Shown here piece after piece: positions 1 to 8,026 of a stretch of DNA of 64,000 bases. Made by a program: the position numbers and the translations under genes. Position 1 is the first letter of the stretch, and each line of letters begins with the position of its first letter. The stretch covers positions 62,001 through 126,000 of the forward strand of contig NZ_JASBRN010000045.1 in assembly GCF_030149505.1 (NCBI RefSeq). Direction: 5' to 3'. This DNA comes from Nocardioides sp. GTDB taxonomy: Bacteria; Actinomycetota; Actinomycetes; Propionibacteriales; Nocardioidaceae. The notes beneath the pieces were generated by a model. It was not told where the DNA came from. It saw nothing but the letters and a program-made list of their open reading frames with translations, and searched no databases.

Positions 1-1
1 G

Positions 2-499
2 GTGCCGCCCTCGGTCGAGCAGGTGGCCGGCGCCGTGGCCGACGCCCTCCACGACTGCGGCCTGGTCGGCGCGGGTGCGGCTGCGCTCGCGGTGGAGGTC
101 GACGCCTCGGGAGAGTACCGCTGCCGCCTCGCCGGTGTGCCCGAGCCGGAGTCCGAGGTCTTCGCCCGGGCGCTCGACGAGGCGCTCGGGCCGGTGCTGT
201 CGCCGCGCTACGTCGTGCCCCGGCACCTGCTGCTCGACCGCCCCCGGCCCACGAGCGAGCTGGTCGCCGCGGCCCGTGGACGGCTGCTCGAGCCGGACGG
301 CACCGTGTGGCACCCGGTCCCCACCGTGCTCGGCGTGCGGGCCGAGCGCGCGGCCGCGTACGCGCGCGCCTTCGACCACTGGGTCGGGGGAGGGGAAGCG
401 GTCTACACCGGCTCGCCCGAGGGTGCCGGGGTGCTCGCGGCCCAGCGCGGCAGCGACCCGTTCGACGTCGCGACCGTGATGCGCCGCCACTGGACCTGA
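2..499 (+). CDS. Conserved hypothetical protein, probably 5'-truncated by the window edge
   Basis: The frame is open from the first bases, so the GTG at position 2 may be internal and the true gene may start outside the window. The 165 visible residues have no signal peptide or membrane segment. They read like the soluble C-terminal domain of a larger protein, with a conserved-looking stretch WHPVPTVLGV followed by an aromatic-rich segment and the ending DPFDVATVMRRHW. I do not recognise the family with certainty; the C-terminus of a helicase-like protein is possible but is only an impression. An inverted repeat directly downstream could terminate it. Confidence 0.55.
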   Translation: MPPSVEQVAGAVADALHDCGLVGAGAAALAVEVDASGEYRCRLAGVPEPESEVFARALDEALGPVLSPRYVVPRHLLLDRPRPTSELVAAARGRLLEPDGTVWHPVPTVLGVRAERAAAYARAFDHWVGGGEAVYTGSPEGAGVLAAQRGSDPFDVATVMRRHWT

Positions 500-520
500 G
501 CAGGGCGAGCCGTCGTCGGT

Positions 521-558
521 CGAGCCGGCGCGTCTTCACCGAAACGTGTGCCGGCTCG
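521..558 (+). terminator. Stem-loop downstream of the first gene
   Basis: A 9-base inverted repeat, CGAGCCGGC (521-529) and GCCGGCTCG (550-558), with a 20-base loop lies 22 bases after the stop codon at 499. There is no T-run, as is usual for high-GC actinobacterial terminators. Confidence 0.4.
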
Positions 559-834
559 GCGGGAGACGGTCGCGCGCGGAGGTCCGGGGCCGACCCTTCC
601 GCCGCAGTCCACCCCCGGGACGTGCACTGCGCGCGGCCGAGACCGGGTCGTGCCGCGGGCCTCCTGCCCCCGGACCGAGAGCGGCAAACCACCGGTCGGT
701 GGGGTGCTGCACTGGTCTGGACCGCGCGGGACCGGGACCGAGACCGGGACCGGGACCGAGACCGGGCGCAGGTCGGGAAGGGCGGGGACCTTCGACCCTG
801 CGAGACCGCGCGGCGTGCGGAGCATGCTGGGGGC
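559..834. other. Intergenic region without a supported gene
   Basis: Frames crossing this stretch have Arg/Pro/Gly-rich shadow composition and no ribosome binding site, so I call no gene. It holds the hexamer repeat at 731-766 and presumably the promoter of the next gene, but I see no convincing -35/-10 pair. Confidence 0.5.
731..766. repeat. Short tandem hexamer repeat
   Basis: Six tandem hexamers of ACCGGG or ACCGAG fill these 36 bases. They can also be read as two perfect copies of an 18-base unit. The array lies about 70 bases upstream of the gene at 835. Function unknown. Confidence 0.8.
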
Positions 835-1245
835 ATGGGAACGACCGAGGCCAACTCCAAGCCCGTCCTCATCGACCTCGACGAGGACACCTGCTGGCAG
901 CTGCTCGAGACCGTCTCGGTGGGCCGGCTCGCCTGGGTGGACGCGCAGGGCCCGGTGGTGGTGCCGGTCAACCTCGCGGTCTCCGCAGGCTCCGTGGTGG
1001 TGCGCACCGCGGCGTACTCCACGATCGCGCGGGAGGTCGACGACAGCCGGGTGGCCGTGGAGGTCGACCTCTTCGACGACCAGGCGCGCACGGGGTGGAG
1101 CGTCCTGGTGCGGGGGGTGGCCAGGGTGTTGCTCGAGCCGGCTCCGGCCGACGCGCCGACGGCCTGGCCGACCGGCACGAAGTCGGCGACGGTGCGGATC
1201 CGGCCCACGACGGTCACCGGACGCAGGCTCGCCCGGCCGGTCTGA
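835..1245 (+). CDS. Pyridoxamine 5'-phosphate oxidase-like flavin split-barrel protein
   Basis: A 136-residue protein of the PNPOx-like split-barrel family, whose members bind FMN, F420 or haem and act as small oxidoreductases in the cytoplasm. The N-terminal helix with the TCWQLLETVSVGRLAW motif is typical, followed by VVPVNLAVSAGSVVVRT and the strand WSVLVRGVARVL. The ATG at 835 is chosen because the family start is close to the DEDTCWQLL helix; the frame is open further upstream but that part has shadow composition. The exact substrate cannot be read from sequence. It converges on the acyl-CoA dehydrogenase gene, with a strong hairpin overlapping its stop codon. Confidence 0.85.
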   Translation: MGTTEANSKPVLIDLDEDTCWQLLETVSVGRLAWVDAQGPVVVPVNLAVSAGSVVVRTAAYSTIAREVDDSRVAVEVDLFDDQARTGWSVLVRGVARVLLEPAPADAPTAWPTGTKSATVRIRPTTVTGRRLARPV

Positions 1246-1261
1246 GGGCCGGCCGGGCGAG
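1228..1261. terminator. Bidirectional terminator between convergent genes
   Basis: Perfect 13-base stem CTCGCCCGGCCGG (1228-1240) and CCGGCCGGGCGAG (1249-1261) with an 8-base loop. It spans the stop codon at 1245 and lies just beyond the 3' end of the minus-strand gene at 1296, so it can serve both. Confidence 0.75.
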
Positions 1262-1295
1262 GGCTGCTGCGGGGTGCCGGGAGAACAGCGGTGAG

Positions 1296-2444
1296 TCAGA
1301 GACCCATGCTGCGCCCGATGATCTCCTTCATGATCTCGGTGGTGCCGCCGTAGATCCGCGAGATGCGGGAGTCGGTGTAGGCGCGCGAGATGGGGTACTC
1401 GCTCATGTAGCCGTAGCCGCCGTGCAACTGCACGCCGGCGTCGACGGCCTTGGCCTGGAGCTCGGTCGTCCACCACTTGGCCATCGAGGCCAGCGACGGG
1501 TCGGCCTCGCCGGCGTTGAGCTTGAGGATGCACTCGTTGATGAAGGTGCGGGCGACGTAGGCCTCGGTGGCCATCTCGGCGAGCACGAAGCGGTTGTGCT
1601 GGAACTTGCCGATCGGCTTGCCGAAGGCCTCGCGCTCCTTGGCGTAGGCCAGGCACAGCTCGAGGACGTACTCGACGGCGGCCACGGCCTGGACGCCGAT
1701 GGAGATCCGCTCCTGGGGGAGGTTCTGCATGAGGTAGATGAAGCCCTCGCCCTCCTTGCCCAGCAGGTTGGACTTCGGCACCTCGACGTTGTCGAAGAAC
1801 AGCTCGGCGGTGTCCTGGGCCTTCAGGCCCATCTTGTCGAGGTTGCGCCCGCGCTCGAAGCCGGGCATGCCGCGCTCGACGACCAGCAGGCTGAAGCCCA
1901 TGTGGCCGGCGTCGGGGTCGGTGCGGCAGACCACGATGACGATGTCGCTCATGATGCCGTTGGAGATGAAGGTCTTCGCGCCGTTGAGGACGTAGTGGTC
2001 GCCCTTGTCCACGGCGCTGGTCTTGATCCCCTGGAGGTCCGAGCCGGCGCCCGGCTCGGTCATGCCGATTGCCGAGATCAGCTCGCCGCTGACGCAGCCC
2101 GGCAGCCAGCGCTGCTTCTGCTCCTCGGTGCCGAGCGAGGTGATGTAGGGGACGATGATGTCGGTGTGGACCGGGAAGCCCGGGCCGCTCGCGCCGATCC
2201 GGGAGAGCTCCTCGGAGACGACCGCGTTGTAGCGGAAGTCGTCCATGCCCATCCCGCCGTACTCCTCGGGCACGTCGAAGCAGAGGATCCCCTGCTCGCC
2301 GGCCTTGGTCCACAGCTCGCGGCTGACCTGGCCGTCCTTCTCCCACTGCTCCATGTGGGGGGCGACCTCCTTCTCCATGAAGGTCCGCACCATGGCGCGG
2401 AAGTCCTCGTGCTCCTGGGTGTAGATGGAGGTCGGCGTGGCCAT
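1296..2444 (-). CDS. Acyl-CoA dehydrogenase
   Basis: A 382-residue FAD enzyme that oxidises acyl-CoA to trans-2-enoyl-CoA, the normal family length. Visible family features are the flavin-binding signature IGMTEPGAGSDLQG near residue 125, the middle beta domain, and a C-terminal helical domain with R-E-x-FGKPIGKFQ and the GGTTEIMKEIIGR end, whose Glu is the usual catalytic base position. The chain-length preference cannot be told. Start ATG at 2444 is preceded by GAGGAG. It is divergent from a MerR regulator at 2596, and a palindrome sits in the 151-base gap, so control by that regulator is a reasonable inference. Confidence 0.93.
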   Translation of the reverse strand: MATPTSIYTQEHEDFRAMVRTFMEKEVAPHMEQWEKDGQVSRELWTKAGEQGILCFDVPEEYGGMGMDDFRYNAVVSEELSRIGASGPGFPVHTDIIVPYITSLGTEEQKQRWLPGCVSGELISAIGMTEPGAGSDLQGIKTSAVDKGDHYVLNGAKTFISNGIMSDIVIVVCRTDPDAGHMGFSLLVVERGMPGFERGRNLDKMGLKAQDTAELFFDNVEVPKSNLLGKEGEGFIYLMQNLPQERISIGVQAVAAVEYVLELCLAYAKEREAFGKPIGKFQHNRFVLAEMATEAYVARTFINECILKLNAGEADPSLASMAKWWTTELQAKAVDAGVQLHGGYGYMSEYPISRAYTDSRISRIYGGTTEIMKEIIGRSMGL

Positions 2445-2541
2445 CAGATGGGCTCCTCGGGGTTCGCTGGGTAGTGCCGGTGGTCGTTCTGGCGGTCGTG
2501 CTGGGCTGTGCCGCGCGTCACGGACGACGCCGGAAGAACTC

Positions 2542-2558
2542 TGACAGCACGACTGTCA
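2542..2558. promoter_or_regulatory. Candidate operator palindrome between acyl-CoA dehydrogenase and MerR genes
   Basis: TGACAG (2542-2547), five bases, then CTGTCA (2553-2558) form a perfect 6-base inverted repeat; a further TGTCA follows at 2568-2572. The site lies in the divergent intergenic region and is a plausible operator for the adjacent MerR regulator. The link is inferred. Confidence 0.45.
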
Positions 2559-2582
2559 CAGTTCAAGTGTCATCTCGCGCGC

Positions 2583-2588
2583 TAGGGT
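2583..2588 (+). promoter_or_regulatory. -10 box of a leaderless promoter for the MerR gene
   Basis: TAGGGT ends 7 bases before the ATG at 2596. There is no room for a ribosome binding site, so the transcript probably starts at the ATG. Confidence 0.6.
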
Positions 2589-2595
2589 GCCGCCC

Positions 2596-3345
2596 ATGAC
2601 CGCCGCCCCGGGCTCCGCCCTCGAGCCGCTCGGCGACCTGATGACCGTCGACGAGCTGGCCACCGCCGCCGGCCTGACGGTCCGCAACACCCGCTACTAC
2701 TCCGGTCTGGGCCTGCTGCCCCCGCCGGTACGCCGCGGGCGGATGGCCTACTACGACCGGATGCACCTGGCGCACCTGGAGCTGGTGCGGGCGCTGCAGG
2801 AGCACGGGTTCACCCTGCAGGCGATCGAGCGGGTCGTGAGCCGGCTGCCCGAGGACGCCACCACCGAGGACCTGGCCCTGCAGCGGGCGATGATGACCTC
2901 CTGGACCACCTCGGCCCCCGTGCCGGTCGACCGCGGCGCGCTCGAGCGCCGCGCCGGGCGCCCGTTGGCCGACGACGAGCTCGCGCTCCTGGTGGCGATG
3001 GGCGCACTCGAGGAGACCGACGAGGGCACCTACCTCGCCGCGCCCAACCTGGAGACCGGCCTGGAGCTGCTCGACCTCGACGTGAGTGCCGAGAGCCTGG
3101 GGGCGGCGTCCGAGGCGATCGGGCGCCACATGGAGGCCTTGGCCGAGGAGCTCACCACGATCCTGCGCACCCAGGTGCTGCAGCCCTACCGTCGCGCCGC
3201 CCGCGCCTCCGGGCAGTCGCCGGAGCAGGCGGCCCAGATGGAGCACACGGTCTCCCGGCTGCGGCAGCTGACCCTCGAGGCGGTCGTGACGGGCTTCCAG
3301 CGGGCCGCCAACGCGGTCATCGCCCGCTCGCTCACGCGCGGCTGA
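2596..3345 (+). CDS. MerR family transcriptional regulator
   Basis: A 249-residue regulator with an N-terminal winged helix-turn-helix of the MerR type: MTVDELATAAGLTVRNTRYY at about residues 16-35, then GLLPPPVRRGRMAYYD and a dimerisation helix. The long C-terminal region is helical and of unknown ligand specificity; it has no Cys cluster, so a metal sensor is unlikely. ATG 2596 is preferred over an in-frame GTG at 2587 because a TAGGGT box ends 7 bases upstream. It is divergent from an acyl-CoA dehydrogenase, which suggests a lipid-responsive regulator, but that is inference. Confidence 0.88.
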   Translation: MTAAPGSALEPLGDLMTVDELATAAGLTVRNTRYYSGLGLLPPPVRRGRMAYYDRMHLAHLELVRALQEHGFTLQAIERVVSRLPEDATTEDLALQRAMMTSWTTSAPVPVDRGALERRAGRPLADDELALLVAMGALEETDEGTYLAAPNLETGLELLDLDVSAESLGAASEAIGRHMEALAEELTTILRTQVLQPYRRAARASGQSPEQAAQMEHTVSRLRQLTLEAVVTGFQRAANAVIARSLTRG

Positions 3346-3388
3346 GCCACCGGCGGAATCCGAGGGGGAGCGGTCCCCTGGCGCCTTT

Positions 3389-3449
3389 CGCACTCCCGCG
3401 ACGCGCGCCAGGGTCCCGCTCACGAGCGGCGGACCCCGTGTGGAGTGCG
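3389..3449. terminator. Nested inverted repeats in a convergent intergenic gap
   Basis: An outer 8-base pair of arms, CGCACTCC (3389-3396) and GGAGTGCG (3442-3449), encloses an inner hairpin with arms GGGTCC-CGCT (3411-3420) and AGCG-gc-GGACCC (3425-3436) around a 4-base loop. It lies in the 189-base gap between the 3' ends of the MerR gene and the alpha/beta hydrolase gene, so bidirectional termination is the likely role. A smaller AGGGG/CCCCT hairpin is at 3363-3379. Confidence 0.5.
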
Positions 3450-3534
3450 GTCCGTCGACCCTCAGTGCCGCACCGATCGGCGCGCGTCGCAGCGACCTGA
3501 GCGATCCGTCGGCCGGTCTGGACCGCGTGGCTGC

Positions 3535-4524
3535 TCAGGCCGCCTGCAGGTGCCGGCTGAACCAGGCACCGACGTGGTGGAGGTACTCCTGCGGCTCGGA
3601 GAGCATGAGCGCGTGCCGGCGGTCGGTGATGACCTCGCCGTGCCAGTCCGGGCGCGCGGCCAGCACCTCGCGCAGCACCCGGGCCGGCACGAGCGCGTCG
3701 GCGGTGCCGCCCAGCACGAGCGTCGGCACGTCCACGGAGCGGATGGCACGCCAGGTCCAGCGCGGGTCGACCCAGCTGCGGGCGATCGAGAGGGTGCTGG
3801 TGCGCAGCGCCCGGCTGCGGTCGGCGACCTGCGCGGCGTCGGCCGAGAGCGCGTCGGCAGCCATCGCGGCGATGAGGGAGGGGCGCACGGCCGCGGGGTC
3901 GGTGAAGATCAGGCCCAGCAGCGCGCGGGCGCCCGGGTTGGCGTCCCGGCGGGTCGCCGCGGCGAGCAGGCCGCCGCCGATGCTGGGCAGGCCCATGGTC
4001 ACGATGCCCTGGACGGTCGGCACCGAGGGCGGCACGAGGCGCAGCGCGCACGCGGGCGGGAACGCGGGGGAGACCAGCACCAGCCGGTCGACCCGCTCGG
4101 GGTGGCGGGCCGCGAAGTGCGTGGCGACCAGGCCGCCCATGGAGTTGCCGTGCACGGTGGCCGACTGCCACCCGAGCGCGTCCAGCACGCGGCGTACGAA
4201 GCGCACGTGGCCGCCGACCGTCAGCGGGTCGTGGGGCACGGCGCGGGTGTGCCCGAAGCCGGGCAGGTCGATCGCCACCACCGGGCCGTGCGCGGCGAGC
4301 GGGGCGATCACCTCGATCCAGTTGGCCGCGCTGCCGCCCAGCCCGTGCACCAGCAGCTGGGGGGTGCCCCCGTCGGGCCCGGCGGAGGCCGCCGCGTCCG
4401 CGCGCAGCACGCGCACGGGCCGGCCGAGCACGTCAAGCATCTCCTGCCGCACGCCGCGCCAGGCGGGGTCGCTGCCGAGCCAGGCGTCGTCGGGCAGGCC
4501 GGAGGGGCCGGTGGAGCGTGTCAT
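3535..4524 (-). CDS. Alpha/beta hydrolase
   Basis: A 329-residue alpha/beta-hydrolase-fold enzyme. The oxyanion-hole motif HGLGGSAANW, the nucleophile elbow HGNSMGG (Ser) and the late His in DRRHALMLSEP are present, with a candidate acid Asp after LVLGGTADALVP. No signal peptide is seen, so it acts in the cytoplasm; the ester or C-C substrate is unknown. I choose ATG 4524 (MTRSTGPSG) over the upstream GTG at 4560 because the divergent ctlX promoter sits at 4577. It runs convergent to the MerR gene, with hairpins between them. Confidence 0.85.
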   Translation of the reverse strand: MTRSTGPSGLPDDAWLGSDPAWRGVRQEMLDVLGRPVRVLRADAAASAGPDGGTPQLLVHGLGGSAANWIEVIAPLAAHGPVVAIDLPGFGHTRAVPHDPLTVGGHVRFVRRVLDALGWQSATVHGNSMGGLVATHFAARHPERVDRLVLVSPAFPPACALRLVPPSVPTVQGIVTMGLPSIGGGLLAAATRRDANPGARALLGLIFTDPAAVRPSLIAAMAADALSADAAQVADRSRALRTSTLSIARSWVDPRWTWRAIRSVDVPTLVLGGTADALVPARVLREVLAARPDWHGEVITDRRHALMLSEPQEYLHHVGAWFSRHLQAA

Positions 4525-4576
4525 GTGGAACAGGTTCCCAGTCCGCGCCGTTGTGCGCACGCACCTTGGGGTGACC

Positions 4577-4582
4577 TAGCCT
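4577..4582 (+). promoter_or_regulatory. -10 box of a leaderless promoter for ctlX
   Basis: TAGCCT ends 6 bases before the GTG start at 4589, a spacing repeated at many genes in this window. Confidence 0.55.
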
Positions 4583-4588
4583 CTCGCC

Positions 4589-5614
4589 GTGAGCGCCCAA
4601 GCCCCCTCCGCCGTCGTCCTCGTCCGCGCGACCCGGTTCCTGCCGAACCCCGCGACCGCCGCGGACAACGCGTTCCAGGCCGACGCTCCGGCGGGGGAGT
4701 CCCCGGAGGCGATCTCCGCGCGGGCGCTGGCCGAGATGGACGCCGTGGCCGACGCACTGCGGGACGTCGGCGTCCGTGTCCACGTCTTCGAGGACCACGA
4801 CCACACGCGCCCCGACAGCGTCTTCCCCAACAACTGGGTCTCCACCCACGCCGGCGGCCTGGTCGGCGTCTTCCCGATGTACGCCTCCAACCGGCGCCAC
4901 GAGCGGCGCGCCGACGTGCTGGAGATGCTGAAGTCGGAGTACCGCGTCCAGACGATCGTCGACTACTCCGGCCTCGAGCCCGACGGCATCTTCCTCGAGG
5001 GCACCGGCGCGATGGTGCTCGACCACGTCTCGCGGGTCGCCTACGTCGCGCGCAGCCACCGCGCGGACTCCCACGTGCTGGAGCGGTTCTGCACCGACTT
5101 CCTCTACGAGCCGATGGTCTTCGACGCCGTCGACTCCGCGGGGGTTCCGGTCTACCACACCAACGTCATGGCCTGCGTGGGCACCGACGTCGCGCTGATG
5201 GCCCTCGACCTCATCCCCGACCCGGTCCGTCGCGAGCAGGTGCGGGAGCGGCTGACCGTCAATGGCCGCCGCCTCGTCGAGCTCACCGAGGAGCAGGTGC
5301 GCGAGTTCGCCGGGAACGCCGTGGAGCTGTGCGGGTGGCACCCCGACGGCCGCCGGCGCTACGTGATGGCGATGTCGGCCCGGGCCCGGGCCAGCCTGCG
5401 ACCCGACCAGGTGGCCGCGATCGAGGAGTCCTGCGAGATCGTCGCCGTCGACATCCCCACCATCGAGCTGGCGGGTGGCTCGGTGCGCTGCATGATCGCC
5501 GGCATCCACCTCGACCGCCGCCCCGAGGCCGAGCGCGGGCCGACCCTCGCGGTCGTGGCCATCAACGAGGACCACCCGGTCACTGCCGACGGCCGCCTGG
5601 TCAATCAGGGCTGA
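4589..5614 (+). CDS. ctlX: CtlX-type hydrolase of the amidinotransferase/arginine deiminase superfamily
   Basis: A 341-residue member of the pentein (guanidino-group-modifying) fold, closest to the CtlX citrulline-utilisation hydrolases. The family landmarks are present in order: PDSVFPNNWVSTH near residue 75, FLEGTGAMVLD near 132, YHTNVMACVG near 190 and GGSVRCMIAGIHL near 293, where the Cys of VRCM is the expected nucleophile and the His of YHTN the expected base. By family it would hydrolyse an amidino or ureido group of an amino acid such as citrulline; that substrate is not proven here. GTG start follows a TAGCCT box. Confidence 0.82.
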   Translation: MSAQAPSAVVLVRATRFLPNPATAADNAFQADAPAGESPEAISARALAEMDAVADALRDVGVRVHVFEDHDHTRPDSVFPNNWVSTHAGGLVGVFPMYASNRRHERRADVLEMLKSEYRVQTIVDYSGLEPDGIFLEGTGAMVLDHVSRVAYVARSHRADSHVLERFCTDFLYEPMVFDAVDSAGVPVYHTNVMACVGTDVALMALDLIPDPVRREQVRERLTVNGRRLVELTEEQVREFAGNAVELCGWHPDGRRRYVMAMSARARASLRPDQVAAIEESCEIVAVDIPTIELAGGSVRCMIAGIHLDRRPEAERGPTLAVVAINEDHPVTADGRLVNQG

Positions 5615-5644
5615 GGCCCGACACCCCGCGTTGCCGCCGCGAAC

Positions 5645-5662
5645 AGGAACGTGTTCTAGTTC
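5645..5662 (+). promoter_or_regulatory. KstR-like operator overlapping the core promoter of the thiolase-like gene
   Basis: Bases 5645-5658 read AGGAACGTGTTCTA, which carries AACNNGTT with matching flanks except one base of the TNNAACNNGTTNNA motif known for the TetR-family lipid regulator KstR. It runs into TAGTTC (5657-5662), a -10-like box ending 4 bases before the GTG at 5667. The regulator assignment is inference. Confidence 0.4.
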
Positions 5663-5666
5663 GGCG

Positions 5667-7997
5667 GTGCACGCGGACGCCGACTGCTACGACCAGCTGC
5701 CTGCCTCGACTCCGGTCCTGATCGGCGTCGGGGAGGTCTCCGAGACCCTCGGCTCTCCCGACTACGCCGCGCGCTCGGAGGCCGCCCTGGCCGCCGACGC
5801 GGTCCGCGCCGCGGCCGCCGACGCGGTCGCCGGTTCCGGCACCGACCCGGCCGAGGTCCTGGCGGCGCTGGACGCGGCGGCGATGACCCGCTCCTTCGAG
5901 GCCATGGGCTTCGGCTCCCCGCTGGGCACGCCCACGTCCTACCCCTGGGCGGTCCTGCGCCGGGTCGGTGCGTCGCCGTCGTACGTCGTGCACGACGCGC
6001 TCGGCGGCCAGACGCCCCAGAGCCTGGTCAACGAGCTCGCCCAGGCGGTCGCCGACGGCGAGCACCGGGTCGCGCTGGTCATGGGTGCCGACGTCACCTC
6101 GACGACCCGGCACTTCACCCGGGGTGCGGGGGCCGGCGGCGAGCGGCCGGACTTCCGCGAGGACGTCACCGGCCCGGAGGTCGACCGTGGTCGCGGCACC
6201 CACCTGGTCAACACCCGCCACCAGGTGCTGCACGGGATGACCAACGCGCCGGTGCAGTACGCCCTGCTCGAGCACGCCCGACGACACCGGCTGGGCCTGG
6301 ACCGCCGCAGCTACGCCCGGCAGATGGGCGAGCTGCTGGCGCCCATGAGCGAGGTCGCGGCGGCCCACCCGCACGCCGCGGCACCCACCGTCCGTTCGGT
6401 CGAGGAGGTCGCCACCACGACCGCCGACAACCGCGTCGTGGCCGATCCCTACCGCCGTCTCATGGTGGCCCGCGACCAGGTCAACCAGGGGGCGGCCGTG
6501 CTGCTCGCCTCGGTCGAGGCGGCGCGAGCGCTGGGGGTGCCGTCGGAGCGCTGGGTCTTCCTGCACGGCCACGCGAGCCTGGCCGAGCAGACCATGCTCG
6601 AGCGCCCCGACCTCTCCCGAGCCCCCGCGACCGTGGCCGCGGTGCAGCACGCCCTGGACGGTGCCGGCATCGGCATCGAGGACGTCGACGCGATGGACCT
6701 CTACAGCTGTTTCCCGGTCGCCGTCACCACCGTCACGGACGCCCTGGGCATCGACACCTCCGACCCACGCCGGCTGACGCTCACCGGCGGGCTGCCCTTC
6801 TTCGGCGGCGCCGGCAGCAACTACTCCCTGCACGCCGTCGCCGAGGCGGTGCGCCGCACCCGCCGCGACCCGGCGAGCACGGTGCTGGTCGGCGCCAACG
6901 GCGGTCAGCTGTCCAAGTACGCCGTCGGCGTGTACGCCGCCCGCCCGCGGCCCTGGGTCCCCGACGACTCCGCGGCCGTGCAGGCCGCGCTCGACGCCGG
7001 CCCGCGGGTGCCGTGGACCGAGGTGGCCGACGGCCCGGCCGTGGTGGAGACCTTCAGCGTCGAGCCGCGCCGCGACGGCAGCCGCACCGCCATGCTGGTC
7101 TGCCGCGACCTGGCCGGCCGACGTTTCCTGGCCACGGCCGCGGCCGACGAGGAGCTGCTGGGTCTGCTCGCCGACGAGGACGCCGAGCCGATCGGGGTGC
7201 GGGTCGACGCCCGCCACGTCCAGCACGTCAACCGGGTGGCCCTCAGCCGCGCCACCCTCGACCGGCTGCACCCGGTCCGCAGGCCGCGGCTGGAGCGCGC
7301 CTTCGACCGGATCGCCGTCGAGCGCGTCGGAGCCCGGGTGGAGGTCGGCCTGCTGCGCCCCGTCCTCGACCGGCTGGCGCACACCGAGCTCGACGAGGTC
7401 GTCTCCGCCTACCTGGCCGACCCGGCCGCGCGCACCCTGCTGCTGCACGGCGGCGACGAGGTCTTCTGCGAGGGTCTCGACCTCACCGAGATCGGCTGGG
7501 GCGGCACCCTGGTCACCCCGCCCCACGGGGCCGCCGGCCTCACCGGGCGCGCCGACCTGGACAAGCCGGTCGTGGCCGCCGTCGCGGGTGCGGCGCACGA
7601 CGCCGGGCTCGAGGTGCTGCTCGCCTGCCACCTGGTCGTGGCCGAGGAGGGCGCGACCTTCGCCCTCACCCAGCCCTGGAAAGGGCTGGTCGCCGAGCAC
7701 GGCGCGCACGAACGGCTCGCCGCGCTGGTGGGCCGCCGGCTCGCCGACGACCTGGTGCTCACCGGCCGGGTGCTCGACGCGCACGAGGCGCTGGCCGCGG
7801 GGCTGGTGAGCCGGGTCGTGCCGCGGGGAGGCGGTGTCACCGTGGCGCGCGAGCTCTGCGAGCGGATCGAGGGCGCCGCGCCCACGGCCGTGCGGGCCTC
7901 GTTGCGGATGTCCAGCGAGGTCGCGGTGCGGGGGTGCACCAGCCGCTCCGTCGACGAGGTGGCGTTCTCCGAGGACCTGCTGGACCGGCTGTCCTGA
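5667..7997 (+). CDS. Thiolase-like protein (TLP1-type) fused to an enoyl-CoA hydratase/isomerase domain
   Basis: A 776-residue fusion. Residues about 1-400 have the thiolase fold of the mycobacterial thiolase-like type 1 group: HDALGGQTPQSLVNE, DLYSCFPVAV and LTGGLPFFGGAGSNYSLH. The active-site Cys of true thiolases is replaced in the GGQTPQ segment, so normal thiolysis is doubtful. Residues about 400-520 match the small extra C-terminal domain of that group. Residues about 545-776 are crotonase-like: LLLHGGDEVFCEGLDL, VAAVAGAAHDAGLEVLLACH and LTGRVLDAHEALAAGLVSRV. It probably binds acyl-CoA in a lipid or sterol pathway. GTG 5667 is chosen because a -10-like box precedes it. Confidence 0.82.
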   Translation: MHADADCYDQLPASTPVLIGVGEVSETLGSPDYAARSEAALAADAVRAAAADAVAGSGTDPAEVLAALDAAAMTRSFEAMGFGSPLGTPTSYPWAVLRRVGASPSYVVHDALGGQTPQSLVNELAQAVADGEHRVALVMGADVTSTTRHFTRGAGAGGERPDFREDVTGPEVDRGRGTHLVNTRHQVLHGMTNAPVQYALLEHARRHRLGLDRRSYARQMGELLAPMSEVAAAHPHAAAPTVRSVEEVATTTADNRVVADPYRRLMVARDQVNQGAAVLLASVEAARALGVPSERWVFLHGHASLAEQTMLERPDLSRAPATVAAVQHALDGAGIGIEDVDAMDLYSCFPVAVTTVTDALGIDTSDPRRLTLTGGLPFFGGAGSNYSLHAVAEAVRRTRRDPASTVLVGANGGQLSKYAVGVYAARPRPWVPDDSAAVQAALDAGPRVPWTEVADGPAVVETFSVEPRRDGSRTAMLVCRDLAGRRFLATAAADEELLGLLADEDAEPIGVRVDARHVQHVNRVALSRATLDRLHPVRRPRLERAFDRIAVERVGARVEVGLLRPVLDRLAHTELDEVVSAYLADPAARTLLLHGGDEVFCEGLDLTEIGWGGTLVTPPHGAAGLTGRADLDKPVVAAVAGAAHDAGLEVLLACHLVVAEEGATFALTQPWKGLVAEHGAHERLAALVGRRLADDLVLTGRVLDAHEALAAGLVSRVVPRGGGVTVARELCERIEGAAPTAVRASLRMSSEVAVRGCTSRSVDEVAFSEDLLDRLS

Positions 7998-8026
7998 CCG
8001 GCCCGTGAACCCCGTCTGAACCGGGC

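Noticed and set aside
731..766. CRISPR-like array
   Set aside because: Units are contiguous hexamers without spacers and no cas genes are present.
307..834. Long upstream extension of the flavin split-barrel gene
   Set aside because: The frame is open, but the residues are Arg/Gly-rich and overlap the preceding gene and the hexamer array; the conserved fold begins at 835.
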